A DNA stretch of 64,000 nucleotides, from contig OY744467.1 in NCBI GenBank assembly GCA_963556145.1, positions 2,232,001 to 2,296,000 on the forward strand. The letters run 5' to 3'. A program made the position numbers and the translations under genes. The stretch comes from Hygrocybe punicea. Lineage: Eukaryota > Basidiomycota > Agaricomycetes > Agaricales > Hygrophoraceae. Of this stretch, positions 46,231-58,375 are shown in pieces (within the stretch, counting starts at the first letter, position 1; the number at the start of each line of letters is the position of its first letter). The notes below the pieces were generated by a model. The model saw only the letters and a program-made list of their open reading frames with translations. It did not search any database and had not been told where the DNA came from.

Positions 46231-47494
46231 ATGCGCGCTGGACACGCTATCGTTGCTTTCCACCTAGTGTTTGCGTCCGCTGTTACGGCGAATCCTTCCA
46301 AGATCAACGATACATTCATTGGTTACAGCTTTCTTGATGCCTTTACGTGGTGGAGTGGTGATGATCCGACTCATGGACGAGTCAACTATGTCGACCAAGT
46401 GACGGCCATGGAGACCAACCTATCATATGGTAGGTTTTATCGAGCACTTGACATTTGCAGATGACTGAATGTCTATTATCAGCCTCCGACACCAAGTTTA
46501 TCATGCGTGCCGACTCCTTTGCAATCGTCCCCCCGGCAGCAAGGGGCCGTAATAGCGTACGAATCGTCTCCAACCGGGCCTATGGCGATATGACGATGGT
46601 CTTGGACATCCCTCACATGCCGGAAGGTTGTGCTACCTGGCCCGCGTTCTGGACCATAAGTCAGGCGGGACCTTGGCCAAATGGCGGTGAAATAGACATC
46701 ATCGAAGGTAGTTTCGACGTTTTACTTTTTTTTCCCTCTCTAATACAGTCCCACTCACAATCAGGCGTCAACTTACAGCCAAACAATCTTGCATCTCTGC
46801 ATGCAACTTCCCAGTGTACCATGCCACAAAACAGAAACCAGACTGGGTACGTCCCTGATCTCGAGTCGTCTCCTAATATTGTTAGATACCCTCGTTTTTT
46901 ATAACTCTCCTGAATTAGAGAAACCGTATCTACTGAATGCGACGCCTCCGTCAACGATAACCAGGGTTGCGGTACTTCCTTCATCACCCCAAATTCGTAT
47001 GGTGCATCCTTCAACGAGAACTCTGGAGGATGGTACGCCATGGAAAGATCGCCTCGAGGAGTTTTTGTTTGGTTTTATTCACGGTATGATACCGATGTGC
47101 CTCCAGAGATCAGGGACGGGTGGGACGTGGTGGATTCTAGCGGTTGGAAAACTCCCGATGCAGAATTTCAGTGGGATGATTGCGACTATATGTCACACTT
47201 TAATGACCATCAGATAATCTTTGACCTGACATTTTGCGTGAGTAATACTTTGCATATGCCGAATTTCATTTGTCTCATTTGTCTTTTGGAATAGGGCGAT
47301 TGGGCGGGGTCTGCGTTCTCTTCACCCTTTTCCGGTTGTGGTCCAGGGTCATGTAGCGATTGTGAGTGGAAGCTGATGAAGATGAATAACATTTGGCTCA
47401 CGTCTTCATTTCAGATGTTGATAATAATCCTAGCGCTTTTTCGGACGCTTTTTGGGAGATCAATTCACTTCGCATTTATACACCCTCATATTAG
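46231..47494 (+). CDS. GH16 endo-beta-1,3(4)-glucanase, secreted
   Basis: This glycoside hydrolase family 16 enzyme acts on cell-wall beta-glucan. The start MRAGHAIVAFHLVFASAVTA is a signal peptide with an A-x-A-type end. Next come YSFLDAFTWWSGDDPTHG and VRIVSNRAYGDMTMVLDI. The catalytic strand WPNGGEIDIIEG carries the nucleophile and acid/base Glu in ExDxxE form. VNLQPNNLASLHATSQC follows. Cys-rich C-terminal parts end WEINSLRIYTPSY. At least six exons; the last (47417-47494) joins via tttcag with D/Y in frame. The ExDxxE layout without an extra residue fits laminarinase-type GH16. An upstream in-frame ATG (46219) would spoil the signal peptide slightly. Confidence 0.88.
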
Positions 47495-47780
47495 TTTATA
47501 GCTATTATAATTCGGGTTCATGACCTCTGTCTGTACGTAAGACTGGGTCCTTATATTCAAAGAGCACGCCTTAGACGCGAGACACGGCGCCATCTGTCGA
47601 CCCACACCTTGACGAAATTTACAACCCACGAACTGTAATAGAAACTGTAATACATGTGAACACACAGCTTGAGCGAACCGCATAGGGGAAACGCATCGAT
47701 GATACGGTTCAAGAACAGACATCAGTTGAAGGATCGGACAGTAACAGGATGAGCAATGCTCCAACAGATGCACAAGATAT

Positions 47781-49300
47781 TCAGCCAAATAGCCGTGCTT
47801 GACCAAAAAAAAAAGGATCGTAATTCACTTGACGGGCACCCCATAAAGAATCATAACCCCCCAACTGCGGCTTAACATGCGCATGCGATTCGCCCTTCCG
47901 ATTCTCCCTCGTATGTACCAAGACCTCAAATTTCGCATTCTCCGCCGCAGTCAGGCTCCGCTCAGGCAACGGAACACACAGTTCGCGCAACCCTGGACAT
48001 GCCAGCGACTCGGCACGGATTCGACGCGGAAGAGTTTGTTGTCTGCGCCGGGAGTGGGTGTTAAATACAGAAGGAGCCCGATATGTTGGCACAGTTGATA
48101 CCTGTATCGCGGAGAGTGGGACGTGAAGGTTTTGGTACGGGGGGAGGTGGATGTTGTGGTATGATGATGTCGGTGACGTCCTGCAGAGATTTGTGGTCAG
48201 CGAAGTTTTACTAATGGAGAGTCGTATTTACTAATGGAGAGTCGTACTTACATTACCGGTCATGGATTGCCCGTCATGTTTCTTGAATGGATTCAGAGGA
48301 CTATTCATATCCAACCAGACGTTTCCCGATACTCCGGGCGTCGGGCCCTTGCTATCGACAGAGTTGGTTCCCGGATAGCCCGGCATGACATCCAATCGAG
48401 TTGTCTTCCCCCACCTTTCCGGTCAGGTCCAGAACATCATGTCGATGAAGCAATGATAGACGAAGAAGAAGGGATCGAAGCTCGCCGTATCATTCTCACC
48501 CATGTCTCCGTTGGCTCCCGCAATGTGATCGATGTCAAATATACCGGAAATCTCGAAGCCTCCGACAGCGAAGTGTCTGTCGTTGTGAGGGCTCTCAAGG
48601 GGCACGATGGCCCAACAAGACCAGAGAAAGGACATCGAACCGTCACCCCGGCGGCTTTGTATAATCCGTATCGGGAATGGGAGCGAGATTGTCGTAGACT
48701 CCAGCAGCGAAATTATAGGAATAAAGGGGATTTGGAAATGTCTCGTTCCCAATCGTATAGTTCTTTGCGATAAAGATGGAGGGAACACTGTCTTGCTGGG
48801 TCATATCATCGATCTCATTCCAGTATGGAAGTGTGACATCCTCACATTCCTTGATGCTCTGGAGCGCATCCTGGAGTCTGAGACAATAGGCACGGTGCCA
48901 GACGGGGCATAAAACATTTCCGTGCTTGCAGTAACCGACCAACCCAGCACCGCGGAACGGCATGCCATGATAACCTCCCATAATGAACAATTTGTGGTCC
49001 GTCGGTGGAGGGCGGCGACGCCTTTAAAGGCAGGGATCAGGGTATCTAAGGGTGTCGTGTTGCCGAGGTTGTACTGAAATTCAAGCTCACGAATGTCCCT
49101 GCGAATGCGAAGGTTAGTTTCCCCAAGGGTTCCTTGTGCTGATGTTCGAGGACTATGGTCGACATGGTGTGATGGGGGGAAGGTTAGTCTCAGCGTCCCG
49201 GTACAATTTGCGTCTTTTTGCAGGATCGATGAATCGATGGGGTACAGTCTTAACAGCCAACGGGTTTACCAGCCATTGGTAGTGGGATAATCGAAATCTA
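47781..49300 (-). CDS. Tyrosinase / polyphenol oxidase-like copper protein, ends uncertain
   Basis: This type-3 copper oxidase would act on phenols, for example in melanin formation. CuA is clear in IMGGYHGMPF and YCKHGNVLCPVWHRAY (three His). CuB is clear in PHNDRHFAVGGFE and ASFDPFFFVYHCFIDMMFWT (His, His, His). Upstream RRDIRELEFQYNLGNTTPL fits the family. A later exon reads LDVMPGYPGTNSVDSKG. Both ends look disturbed. The N-terminal frame PHRFIDPAKRRKLYRDAE stops at TAG near 49150, while the continuing text (VDHSPRTSAQGT) is in another frame. The C-terminal part likewise switches frame near 48000. No secretion signal was found. It may be a recently frameshifted pseudogene, or I have missed introns. 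Confidence 0.6.
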
Positions 49301-49339
49301 GTATTATTTCGACCTTCCGAGTCCAGGGCAAGGGCAACT

Positions 49340-50720
49340 CAAGGGGCCCCCGCTCAAAAAGATTTTGACGTCAGATGCTGTCAAGACCCCGAACACTGAT
49401 TTGGGTACCACCACCCGGATAAGGAAGGTATTAGGGCTAGCTATCAAAACCGCCGTGCCGCTTTCTTCACTCTTGTAGTAGATACTGAAGACTCTGCTCT
49501 ATCTCGTTTCAAGCCTGCATCCGGATACATCTCCTCCAAGGTGTCCCTGCTCGGTACTCCATGCTTATCCCTCCAGTCATCCGTCACTTCATCATCAATG
49601 CCCATCAATGACTCTTCATTGGATGAGATATGCGACTCCATAATGTAGGGTCCTGGAATGCTTGGTATCAACATACTCCCTGAGTTGGGATCACAGTTAG
49701 AATGCTGTACTGTGTTATGATACATCATGTTATACTTCCAGCTGTAGCGGAGGTGAAGGACGTCGAATTTCAGAGAGGGGGGTCAGAAGGCTTGCCATAG
49801 TATCTTCGTTTATAGATGGTGTATGCGAGGGACCGGAACGATTAACCACATGGACACTTGAGGACACTCCAAAAGAAGATGATATTGTAGAGAGGGGAGG
49901 TGTTGAAGCTGTTGAAAGTGATGATGCATTCCGCTAAATACACATGTTTTGGAATAAGAATAGTGTACCAATGAAATCGTGAATATTGAAACAATGCACT
50001 GTGAGTATGGGAGATCGTGCCTGCCGAGAAACAGTTGCAGTCACATCAGCCTGGTCAAGTATTTGATGAAGTATGAGGTTAATGTGAGATATGTATGGTG
50101 TGCGCACAATGGTCTCTCGAGCCAGTTGGGCTGCTTGCTGGTTCTCCTCGTTCTTCTTGGTTTTCACCGCCTTTCGACAAGTGCCTGAGTCCCTGTGCCC
50201 CCAAAAATATGTCATGGCACCGCCTGATGTTTTCTGGACTAAAGTTTCACAAAGGTCGCAATTGACCATGGTCTTGTTACGATGAGGATCATGAATGAAT
50301 TTCTGTGCCATTTGGAAGGGCAAAGTCTTTGAGTTGAACATCCAGTTCAGGCATAATTGAGCGCAGGTTGAGTATGTTGAGCACGCGAGGGTGATAGAGC
50401 ACATTGTTATACCGGTGGCAAGGCAAGCATGTTGTTTGGGTGATTGGATTTCAATTGCATCCAAATCAGGCTTTGTCTACTTCTGTCACTCACATATCTG
50501 TTTGAAATGTGTTTTACACACATTTAACTATCCAAGTACATACTAAAAATATAAAGGAAGAAATTTGTCAACTTAGTTTAGTCAAAAGTTTGTTGTGGAA
50601 GCAGTGAAATGAGAGTTCATCAAAAGTGCCTTGAAGACTTCAAATCTGGACCCCAGCCACCAATTTGGGTGGTACCACTGGGGGGTTGAAGTCACGGAAT
50701 CTTCCAGTGGGGGCCCCTTG
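49340..50720. mobile_element. hAT-like inverted-repeat DNA transposon, 1.38 kb
   Basis: The ends are inverted repeats: CAAGGGGCCCCCGCT at the left and, reading the right end on the other strand, CAAGGGGCCCCCACT (one mismatch in 15). A perfect 8-bp direct repeat gggcaact flanks the element (49332-49339 and 50721-50728). An 8-bp target duplication with CA-starting short inverted repeats is the hAT signature. A subterminal GGTACCACC also occurs in inverted form on both sides (near 49408 and 50672). At 1,381 bp it is too short for a full transposase, so it is probably an internally deleted, non-autonomous copy. It sits just upstream of the tyrosinase-like gene. Confidence 0.8.
49934..50464 (-). 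CDS. Small ORF with BED-like zinc-finger motif inside the hAT-like element
   Basis: This 176-codon open frame contains MVNCDLCETLVQ followed by MTYFWGHRDSGTCRKAV. The CxxC ... HxxxxC spacing resembles the BED zinc fingers found at the N-terminus of hAT transposases. The rest of the transposase is absent. This agrees with the element's ends and size. It may be a remnant and need not be expressed. No catalytic residues of a DDE domain are present. Confidence 0.35.
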   Translation of the reverse strand: MDAIEIQSPKQHACLATGITMCSITLACSTYSTCAQLCLNWMFNSKTLPFQMAQKFIHDPHRNKTMVNCDLCETLVQKTSGGAMTYFWGHRDSGTCRKAVKTKKNEENQQAAQLARETIVRTPYISHINLILHQILDQADVTATVSRQARSPILTVHCFNIHDFIGTLFLFQNMCI

Positions 50721-50967
50721 GGGCAACTTAACATCTGAGAATATCATTTCTGGCAGTGGATGGGGTCCTTGCCCCGATCTGGCATGTGGGATGCTCGGCC
50801 GTTTATTTACTTAGAGCTGATCAACCTCGTATTCCATAGTAAAGTGTGACTTCTGGAATATAATATGCATTGCAAACCAAAACAGTCAAAGCTGTGAGCT
50901 AGATCAAGGTTATCAACTACACAACACACAAAGAAAACTGTTTTATTGGCCAGCAACATCAAAAACA

Positions 50968-52231
50968 TCAACCCCGCTTCTTTTTGGACTTGGGCTTTGG
51001 CTTTGGCTTTGGCTTTGGCTTCCCCAGCTGCTCCTGCTCTTCTGCCTTCTCCTTCCCCTTCCCCTTCCCTTCTGCCTGCACTTCCACCACCACCTTTCCT
51101 TTCCCCCCTTGGCTGGCTATGGCCTGACCCGAACACGATCCAGCTTCAGCATTAGTGATTCCAGGGGCTACCATTGGAGCCGAACTGTCAACCCAAGTAA
51201 AAGACTCGGGATTTTTTGCATAGAAGGCTGGTTTCAGGCGTAGCAGCGCAGCCTGGTGATCTTGTAATTCTTTCCTTGGAAAATCATCGCCCACCTTTGT
51301 CGCACCAAGGATAGCTTGGTACAGGTCACTCTTGTCTCGGGGGACAACCTGTGTGTGCAGCCTTCAATGTGGATCTGGTAGTGTCGCATGTGGATATTCT
51401 CTGTTCTGCCCAACAGTGGCCATAATTCTTTTGCTGATATTGAATGATGCAGGTATACTTTGGCTGTTTCAAGTCCTAGGTCATGGACTAATGACAGTTG
51501 GGAGATCGTTGTCAGGCATGCCCAACATGAGGATTGAGCAAAACATCGGTGACATCCTGGCGATTCTTGATTTGACCATGTACTGGGGCAGTATGTTTGG
51601 GACTAATAGGTGTCTCAAGACCACCGTGATGGGCAGCGGCAACAAGGTCAGTCGACTTTTGGTTGTTGGTGCATTGGAAAGCCATATGGCGTGGCAGTGA
51701 GGTCCAAAGGAAACTGGGGCCGATTACAAGGTAATTGCCGGCTCTGACGAAGTGGGTGAAAGTAATGTAGACATTTTTGAATGCCTCCTCCAATGGCAAG
51801 CCGCTGGGGTCAGCAATAGGTGTCGCCCGGAGAACAACAGAGTGCCAGAGAGGATTTATCAGCTCTTTCAACCAATCGAGAAGAAGGACTGGCTGATGAT
51901 ATTTGAGCTGGGGTGGACTGGCTGCATCTAGTGATTCAAGGCGTCGCACAGCATGATCATGAGCAATTGTCCAGAACAGACACCCAATCATTTCCCCTCG
52001 CTCTCCCCTCGCTAAGAGGCCGCTTTTGAATACTTGAGTGAGTAAATCGGGTGCATTATGGGCAAACCTGTTGCCATTATTGAGCAACACTGCAGCCACT
52101 TCGGCTAGCAAAGGTTCTGATGGCATCCCGCTGCGCAAGAACTCCCGGTGTTGAGGAACTACAAATGCGATGTGCATGTACGATTCAACGAGCTTCTCTT
52201 TGTATGCCCTTGCAACTTTGCGATGATACAC
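50968..52231 (-). CDS. Unrecognised protein, possible multicopy basidiomycete family
   Basis: The first exon (52231 to about 51515) encodes 235 residues beginning MYHRKVARAYKEKLVESYMH, mostly helical and without membrane spans. A downstream minus-strand part (about 51400-50968) reads HTQVVPRDKSDLYQAILG and RPAFYAKNPESF-like text. It ends in a strongly basic tail of Lys-Pro dipeptides (KPKPKPKPKPKSKKKRG) encoded by a repetitive stretch. I cannot place the splice between the two parts with certainty. The location among transposons suggests it may belong to a repeat family, but I recognise no domain. Confidence 0.4.
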
Positions 52232-52584
52232 TGAGAGAGAGTCTAAGTGTGTTGTGCGAGGACTGATCCAAGGGAGGTCTCGAGCTCAGCAGAGATGGGG
52301 GAAAAAGGGGAATCTAATCTTTTTGTTTGTACTTGTTGTGCTACAATAAGTACATAACAAAAATCAACTAATAAAAATAGGTAAAATAGGTGATTCGGAT
52401 CTCAGACATGCAGCATGCGTATCATCCTCCCAGTCACTGAAAATCTGACTGTCCCAGTCAGGAGAAGGGGGGGGGGAGTGAATGAAGAAAAAGAAAAAGA
52501 AAAAGTGAAATCAAACCAAAAGATCAAATGGAATCAGAAAATATAAAGAAGAAAATCAAAAGAAAATCCAAAGGAAGGAGAACT
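52232..52584. other. Low-complexity spacer
   Basis: No gene was seen. Contains a run of about nine G (about 52468-52476) followed by A-rich repeats of the aaagaaaaagaaaaag kind at 52486-52505. Confidence 0.5.
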
Positions 52585-53650
52585 CTACTCTAAACCAGCA
52601 ACATGATTGTCCAAACCTGCAAATTGATCCTCCAATCTCTTCACTTGTCTGTAAAAGCCATTGTGAGCAACCTTGAGGTGGATAAGATCGTGTTCATGCT
52701 TCTCAACCCAATCCATGAATTGTTGATGGGTTTCAGGATTGATGAGGCCATAGGGAAGTGCAGAGAAGATGTCGTATAGTAAGGTCGTAAGGGGAGGGAG
52801 TGGTAGCGGTGGTTCTGAGGATGATGGCCAGGTTGTAGACATGGTTGAGGGGCGAATTGGGGATAAAGTGGGGGCAAATGCATTGAGACAAGTCGAAAAC
52901 AGAGCTTGATGGGGCAATAGTGGAGGTCGGGACGTGGTAAACGAAGTCAATGGGGTCATAGATGAGGCTGGTGATTTCTTGATAATTTCAAGGAGGGAAA
53001 GCATATGGGGTGCTGGCGAGGACAAAGGAGGTGATGGTGATGGTGATTTAGGGGATGGCAAAGGTGTGGGTAGGCTAATATTTGTTGATAGAGTTGGTGA
53101 AGAGACGATAGGTGGAGATGGGGGGCAAACAGAGGGCGAAATGTGAGTAGATGGGCTAGAAGGTGCTAGTAAATGACTACAAGGACTCTTTTGGGCTGTT
53201 GGCGACAGGTGGCGACCATGAAGAGTCAGAATGAGACTGCGGGGGGGCTTGGTAATGGTACGCAAAGTCAGAGATGAGGCTGTGACAACATGTCTCAACC
53301 TTTCATGATCGGGCATTGAAGTCGATTCTGGGGTCTTCGGATGGCACACTGGGGTCATCTGGGACCTTCGATGGCCTTCGAGGACCGGGATACAGCTTCT
53401 GGGGGGGTCTGCAACATTTCGTGACTTTGGAAATCAGGTCGCGACAAAATGTCGTGACTTTTCGCAATGGGGTGTCAAGGGTGTCTGCTGGGGCAACAGT
53501 GGGAGCTGGGATGCTAGGGATGGGTCAGGACTCACTTCTGGGGATGACAACGAGTGTGTGGGCATGGATGGCAGGCGAAACGGGGGCTAATATGGTTGAA
53601 CTGGTCAAAAATGATGTATACTGGGTGCTGGCATATTTTCTCGGGGACGG
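52585..53650 (-). pseudogene. 3' part of a Pro/Ser-rich repeat gene cut by an LTR element
   Basis: The clearest open frame (53358-52585, 257 codons) is Pro/Ser-rich (PSPKSPSPSPPLSSPAPHML). It ends in a helical segment (QFMDWVEKHEHDLIHLKV ... VKRLEDQFAGLDNHVAGLE). One block, ALFSTCLNAFAPTLSPIRPS, clearly resembles the roughly 48-residue repeats found beyond the LTR element at 59903-60600 (PFSTCLSAFTPVSVSSRQP). Between 53359 and 53650 the frame is broken by stops. The part next to the LTR reads SPRKYASTQYTSFLTSS, which fits as continuation of the repeat on the far side. I infer one gene split by the insertion. No function is recognised. Confidence 0.5.
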
Positions 53651-54594
53651 TGTAGAGGGTCGATGTCCCTCTGAGTCCGTATCATCGATATATCACAAAT
53701 CCGGACGAACCCGCTGCCTCCATTCAACTTACATTCGAACCCGACGTAACCCGACGCAACCCGACGTGACGTGACGTGACGTGACCCGACGTGACCGACA
53801 TAACCCGACGTATGCCGCTTCGTCACAGCCGCTCTCAGACTAAATCCGTCAGCCTCAAACGCCTCGGAGTTCCAATTCCAGGAGATGGATCTCTTCGGAC
53901 TCAATCCCCGACTTCGGATTTACCTTATTTATGCATCCCCTCGTCCTTTCGGAGATATGTAGGACTTTTCCAATCTTTTTCATGGATATTCGTTTTCCCC
54001 TCCACTTTCCTGTCTTCGTTGCTTTGCAACCCCCCTTTCCACTTCCCCCTTCCAGTGTTTCTTTGTAGTTTCTATCGGCCGAAGTAGACATGTCCGAAAG
54101 TAGCTACACACTCATGTACTATAAAAACGGTCCCCGACGACCGTACAAAAAAAGATACCATTAGTCCCCGTTTCCCTCATAGTCAGAATCGTTTAAATCC
54201 CTTCAAATGCTCGTCCACGTAGTTCCTTAGCCTTTTTATAGTTTACTTCATTGTCTTCCTCATTGTTCCCATATATTCATTCATCGTTTCCGACCCGACC
54301 CGACCCGACCCGACCCGTCGTACCCGACATCGTCGGCATCGTCGGGTTCATTCGTTTTCAGTCCGTTCATCGTCGGGTTCATCGTCATTTATCCATTTTC
54401 ACTCCGTTCATCGCCGGATTCGTCGTTATTAGTCCCGTTTATGCGGCGGCTTTACTTTTATTTCACTTTCACTTCCTTCTACTACTATTCCCGACACTGA
54501 ATTATCCAGTCACTTCTACGCTGACACCCACAGGTTAGGATCTTTATATTATTTCTTTATATAGTTCCGAAGCCACACAGAACCCGCATCTACA
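53651..54594 (+). repeat. 5' LTR
   Basis: Length 944 bp. Contains a TATA-like actataaaaacg at 54118-54129, a tandem of the pentamer ccgac (54290-54315) and a gacgt-rich cluster at 53742-53805. It differs from the 3' LTR at one position that I noticed (54331 C versus T at 59639). Confidence 0.88.
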
Positions 54595-57500
54595 TCTGGA
54601 GCCCACCGCGAGGAAAATTCAGTGTCAAGAAACATTCATTTCATAGCCCCTCATTTCCTTTCGTCATCTCGAAACAAGCCTTGCCGCAGCACTTTACACA
54701 TCCGACACCCGTTACCCGACTTCTTTACATTCGACACCCAACGCTCCGACATCCACTCGCCAACTATCACACTATCATTTGGGTTTGATTCTCATACTAT
54801 TTTCTCTTCTTTGACGACTACAATTGTTCAGTTTCACGTACAACTTCGAACCCGCTCTTGTGCGGCCAACCCAGCGGCCGTTTACCGCTTTAGGAAACTT
54901 GCACAGCCACGACCCAATACACACTTTGTCGACTCGACGTCTCGATCCCCGTCACATCCACCATCCACACTCGTTTTTACAACCCCAACGCACTCGGAAT
55001 TCCACGCCCCACCGATTCCGGTCGAAAATCCGCGCCCGGAAAACCCCAAAACAGGCCCCAGCGACCGCGACCAACAACAACCGCGTCACTCACGAAAACA
55101 CAGACGAACGGAGCCACGAAGCAGAAGGAACACGCCCACAGTGTAACGGGTTTAGCCTGTGCACCCCAGGTACGCCCATCGTAGCCGTTTTCGTGGTAAT
55201 CGTGCAGAAAAACGCGTTCAAACGCGGTTTTCGACGCGTCCAACCGTATCCGCCCCCGTTTGGCTCCCGCTTCGCCCCCGTATGGCCAGCCGTTCACGTC
55301 TACGGACTCGCTCTCGTCCCCGGATACAAGCCCTGACACGGCCCCGTTGTCTGAGCCTGCGAAGTTACCAGCAAACCGCGTCAGCGTCCCTCACGAGTCC
55401 GTGCAAACAGCCCCGCCGCGTTCCAGCCCTCAACACCGTGCTACAGCCCCACGACGACAGTCGCGAGCCCACACGAGTCGTCTTCGCCGTTATCGACGCT
55501 CCCACAGTGTCCCACGTCACCCCGCTTCGTGCCCCCGCCTATTCGACATCCCCGGCCGCTTACGCCTCCCCGTCGCCTCGTACCGCTTCCTACAGCCCCA
55601 CGACACCACTCGCGAGCCCTCACGAGCCATCCTCGCCGTCATCGACGCCTCACGCGTTGCCACGTCATACTTCCTCGTGCCTCCGCCAAGTCGACATCCC
55701 CGGTCGCTCACGCCCTCGTTGGACACCCCGTCGCCTCGCACCGCTTCCCAGAGTCCCACATCGCCCTTCACGAGCCCTCACGAGCCGTCTCCGCCATTAT
55801 CGAGTCCCCAACGCGTCGCCACGTCATCCCAGCTCATGCACCCGCCTATTCGATATCCCCGGCCGCTCACGCCCTCGTTGCTACCCCCACGCAGCCTCGT
55901 ATGGCTTCCCGAGTCCCCACAGCACCCTTCGCGAGCCCACACGAGTCGTCTTCGCCGTTATCGACGCTCCCACACTGTGCCACGTCACCCTGCTTCGTGC
56001 CCCAGCTTACTCGACATCTCCGACCGCTCACGCCCTCGTTGGACCTCCCCGTCGCCTCGCACCGCTTCCTACGACCCCACGACACCAGTTGCGAGCCCTC
56101 ATGGGTCCTCCTCGCCGTCGTCGATGTCCCACACGCGTGCCACGTCACCTCGCCCCATGCACCCGCCTATACGACCTCCTCGGCCGCTCACGCCTTCGTA
56201 GGACCCACCGGCGGCTCGTATCACATCCCAGCACCCTACATCGCACCCGCAAACCCGTACAAGCTGTCCCCGTTATATTCGAGCCCCCAACGCCATGCCA
56301 CGTCACCGGCTTCGTGCCCCAGCCAAAGTCGACATCTCCGGCCGCCCACGCCCTCGTTGGACCTCCCCGTCGCCTCGTACCGCTTCCTACAGCCCCACGA
56401 CACCACTCGCGAGCCCTCACGAGCCATTCTCGCCGTCATCGATGCCTCACGCGTTGCCACGTCATACTTCCTCGTGCCCCCGTACTCGACATCCCTGGCC
56501 GCTCACGTCCTCGTTGGACCATCCGCCGCTTCGTACAGCCTCCCAGAGCCCCACACCGTCGTTCGTAAAGCCAGTACAGGCCGTCCTCGCCATTATCGAC
56601 GCCCCACGCGTCGCCACGTCGTGCCCTCGCCTACTCGACGTCCCCGGCCGCTCACGTCTTCGTAGGACCCACCGCCGCCTCGTACCAGTTCCCAGCATCC
56701 TACATCGCCCCTCGCAAGTCCGTACAAGCCGTCCCCGTTGTGTTCAAGCCCCCAACGACATATCATGCCACCTCGCCTCGTGCCGCCGCGTTCGCCAACC
56801 TAGCGCCAACGACCACCGCGTACAACCACCTTCCACACCCACGTTCACGCCTCCGCACCTCGACATGGCTCCCTACTGTCCCAAACACGTCCGCCCCCGT
56901 CCCTCGTGGTCCCACGCAAGCTGCCACGTCACTCCCCGTCGACCCCGACTTCCCAGCCGTCCCCGTCCTCGCCCACTCCCCCTCGACCACCTACGTCCTC
57001 GACCAATCCCACGACGTCCCTCTCGCGAGCCCAAACGAAGACCCGTTGGGTTACGCCCGCGAAACCGTGACCACCGGCCGCTCAAACCCGTTCCACGACC
57101 CGACGCATCGTTGTCAAATCCCCACGCATATCCGCCACGAAAGTACACGAAACGCCACCCGTATCACCCCCAATCTATCTCCCAGTCCACGTCGTCTCAT
57201 CCGCCCACGTCATCCGCCTCCGTCCCCCGACATCGACCACCCGTTGCCGCCTCCTCGACCTCTCGCCATCCTCGAACGACCTCACGAAACCACGATCCAC
57301 GTCACGCAATCCCACGTTCCCTCTTATCCGCCCACGTCGTCCGCCCCGTCTCCCTACGTGGCCCTATGCCATACCGCCACACCCGACAACCCGTTTTCGA
57401 CCAATCCGCTACATCGGCTTCCGGATCCGGATCCGCGACCTGCATCACAGCACCCGACTACGAACCCGGACGCGTTCCCAACGATTCCGCGGCATCCGGT

Positions 57501-58094
57501 TCCGGTTCCGGCTCAATTCGAGCATGAGGTTCCGGTTCCGGTTTTACATCCCGTACCCGCCACCTTCGCACCCCCATACCCACCGAACCCGACCCTACGA
57601 AAACCCCTCACCGTCCATCGGCATAAGAAATATTTACATAAATAGATTAAATAAATAAAAAGAAAGAAAAACGTCAGAGATAAAAGAAAGATAAAAAGAA
57701 ATACACTCGTTCCCGACACACCCGACACCCGCATAATACACCCGACGTACTCGACACACCCGCTTATGAATCCGTCGCACCCAGCGAACCCGTTTACGAA
57801 CCCGCCGCACCCGCTTACGAACCCGATGCACCGCTTCACTCATTCCCCACGCACCCGACTCATCCGCTCACGCACCCGCATTCCACCCATTGACATCGCT
57901 CTCCGCTTTCCATGACCCACCATTTCCGCCACCGTTTCGACCCAGACACAATGTTCCCTGTCTCGGCTTCGATTCCCAACCCACCCGACTTTATATTTCA
58001 GTTCCATGGGGGAGAATGCTTCCCCACGGGTCCAAGCCGGTGCTGAACCGCCTAGTATGAGGCTGATATCACAGCCGTTGATTATCGCCCCCAT

Positions 58095-58375
58095 ATTAGT
58101 ATTGACATATCGAACCTCCGCCATCGTCTATCGAACATCCGCCATTGTCTATCGAACCTCCGCCATCGTATATCGAACCTCCGTCGTCGTCCATCGAACC
58201 TCCGTTTTCGTCATATCGTATCGAACCTCCGCCGTCGTCCATCGAACCTCCGTCATCGTCCATCGAACCTCCGTTGTCGTCATATCGTATCGAACCTCCG
58301 CCATCGTATATCGAACCTCCGTCGTCGTCTATCGAACCTCCGTTTTCGTCATATCGTATTGAACAACCACCGTCA
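58095..58375 (+). repeat. Tandem repeat inside the LTR element
   Basis: About a dozen imperfect copies of a 21-24-bp unit, core atcgaacctccgccatcgtc. In one frame it encodes repeating IEPPPSYIEPPSSS text. It lies about 0.6 kb before the 3' LTR. Copy-number variation is likely. Confidence 0.8.

Noticed and set aside
48234..48773. 179-codon plus-strand ORF
   Set aside because: It is the antisense of the tyrosinase copper-B region, which has clear His motifs on the minus strand.
49444..49728. 94-codon minus-strand ORF as a real gene
   Set aside because: It lies wholly inside the 1.38-kb hAT-like element and shows no domain; probably chance or a remnant.
55159..57645. Gag-Pol polyprotein in the LTR element interior
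   Set aside because: I looked for protease DSG/DTG, YxDD, RNase H and HHCC/DDE patterns and found none; the frames are Pro/His/Arg/Ser low-complexity text.
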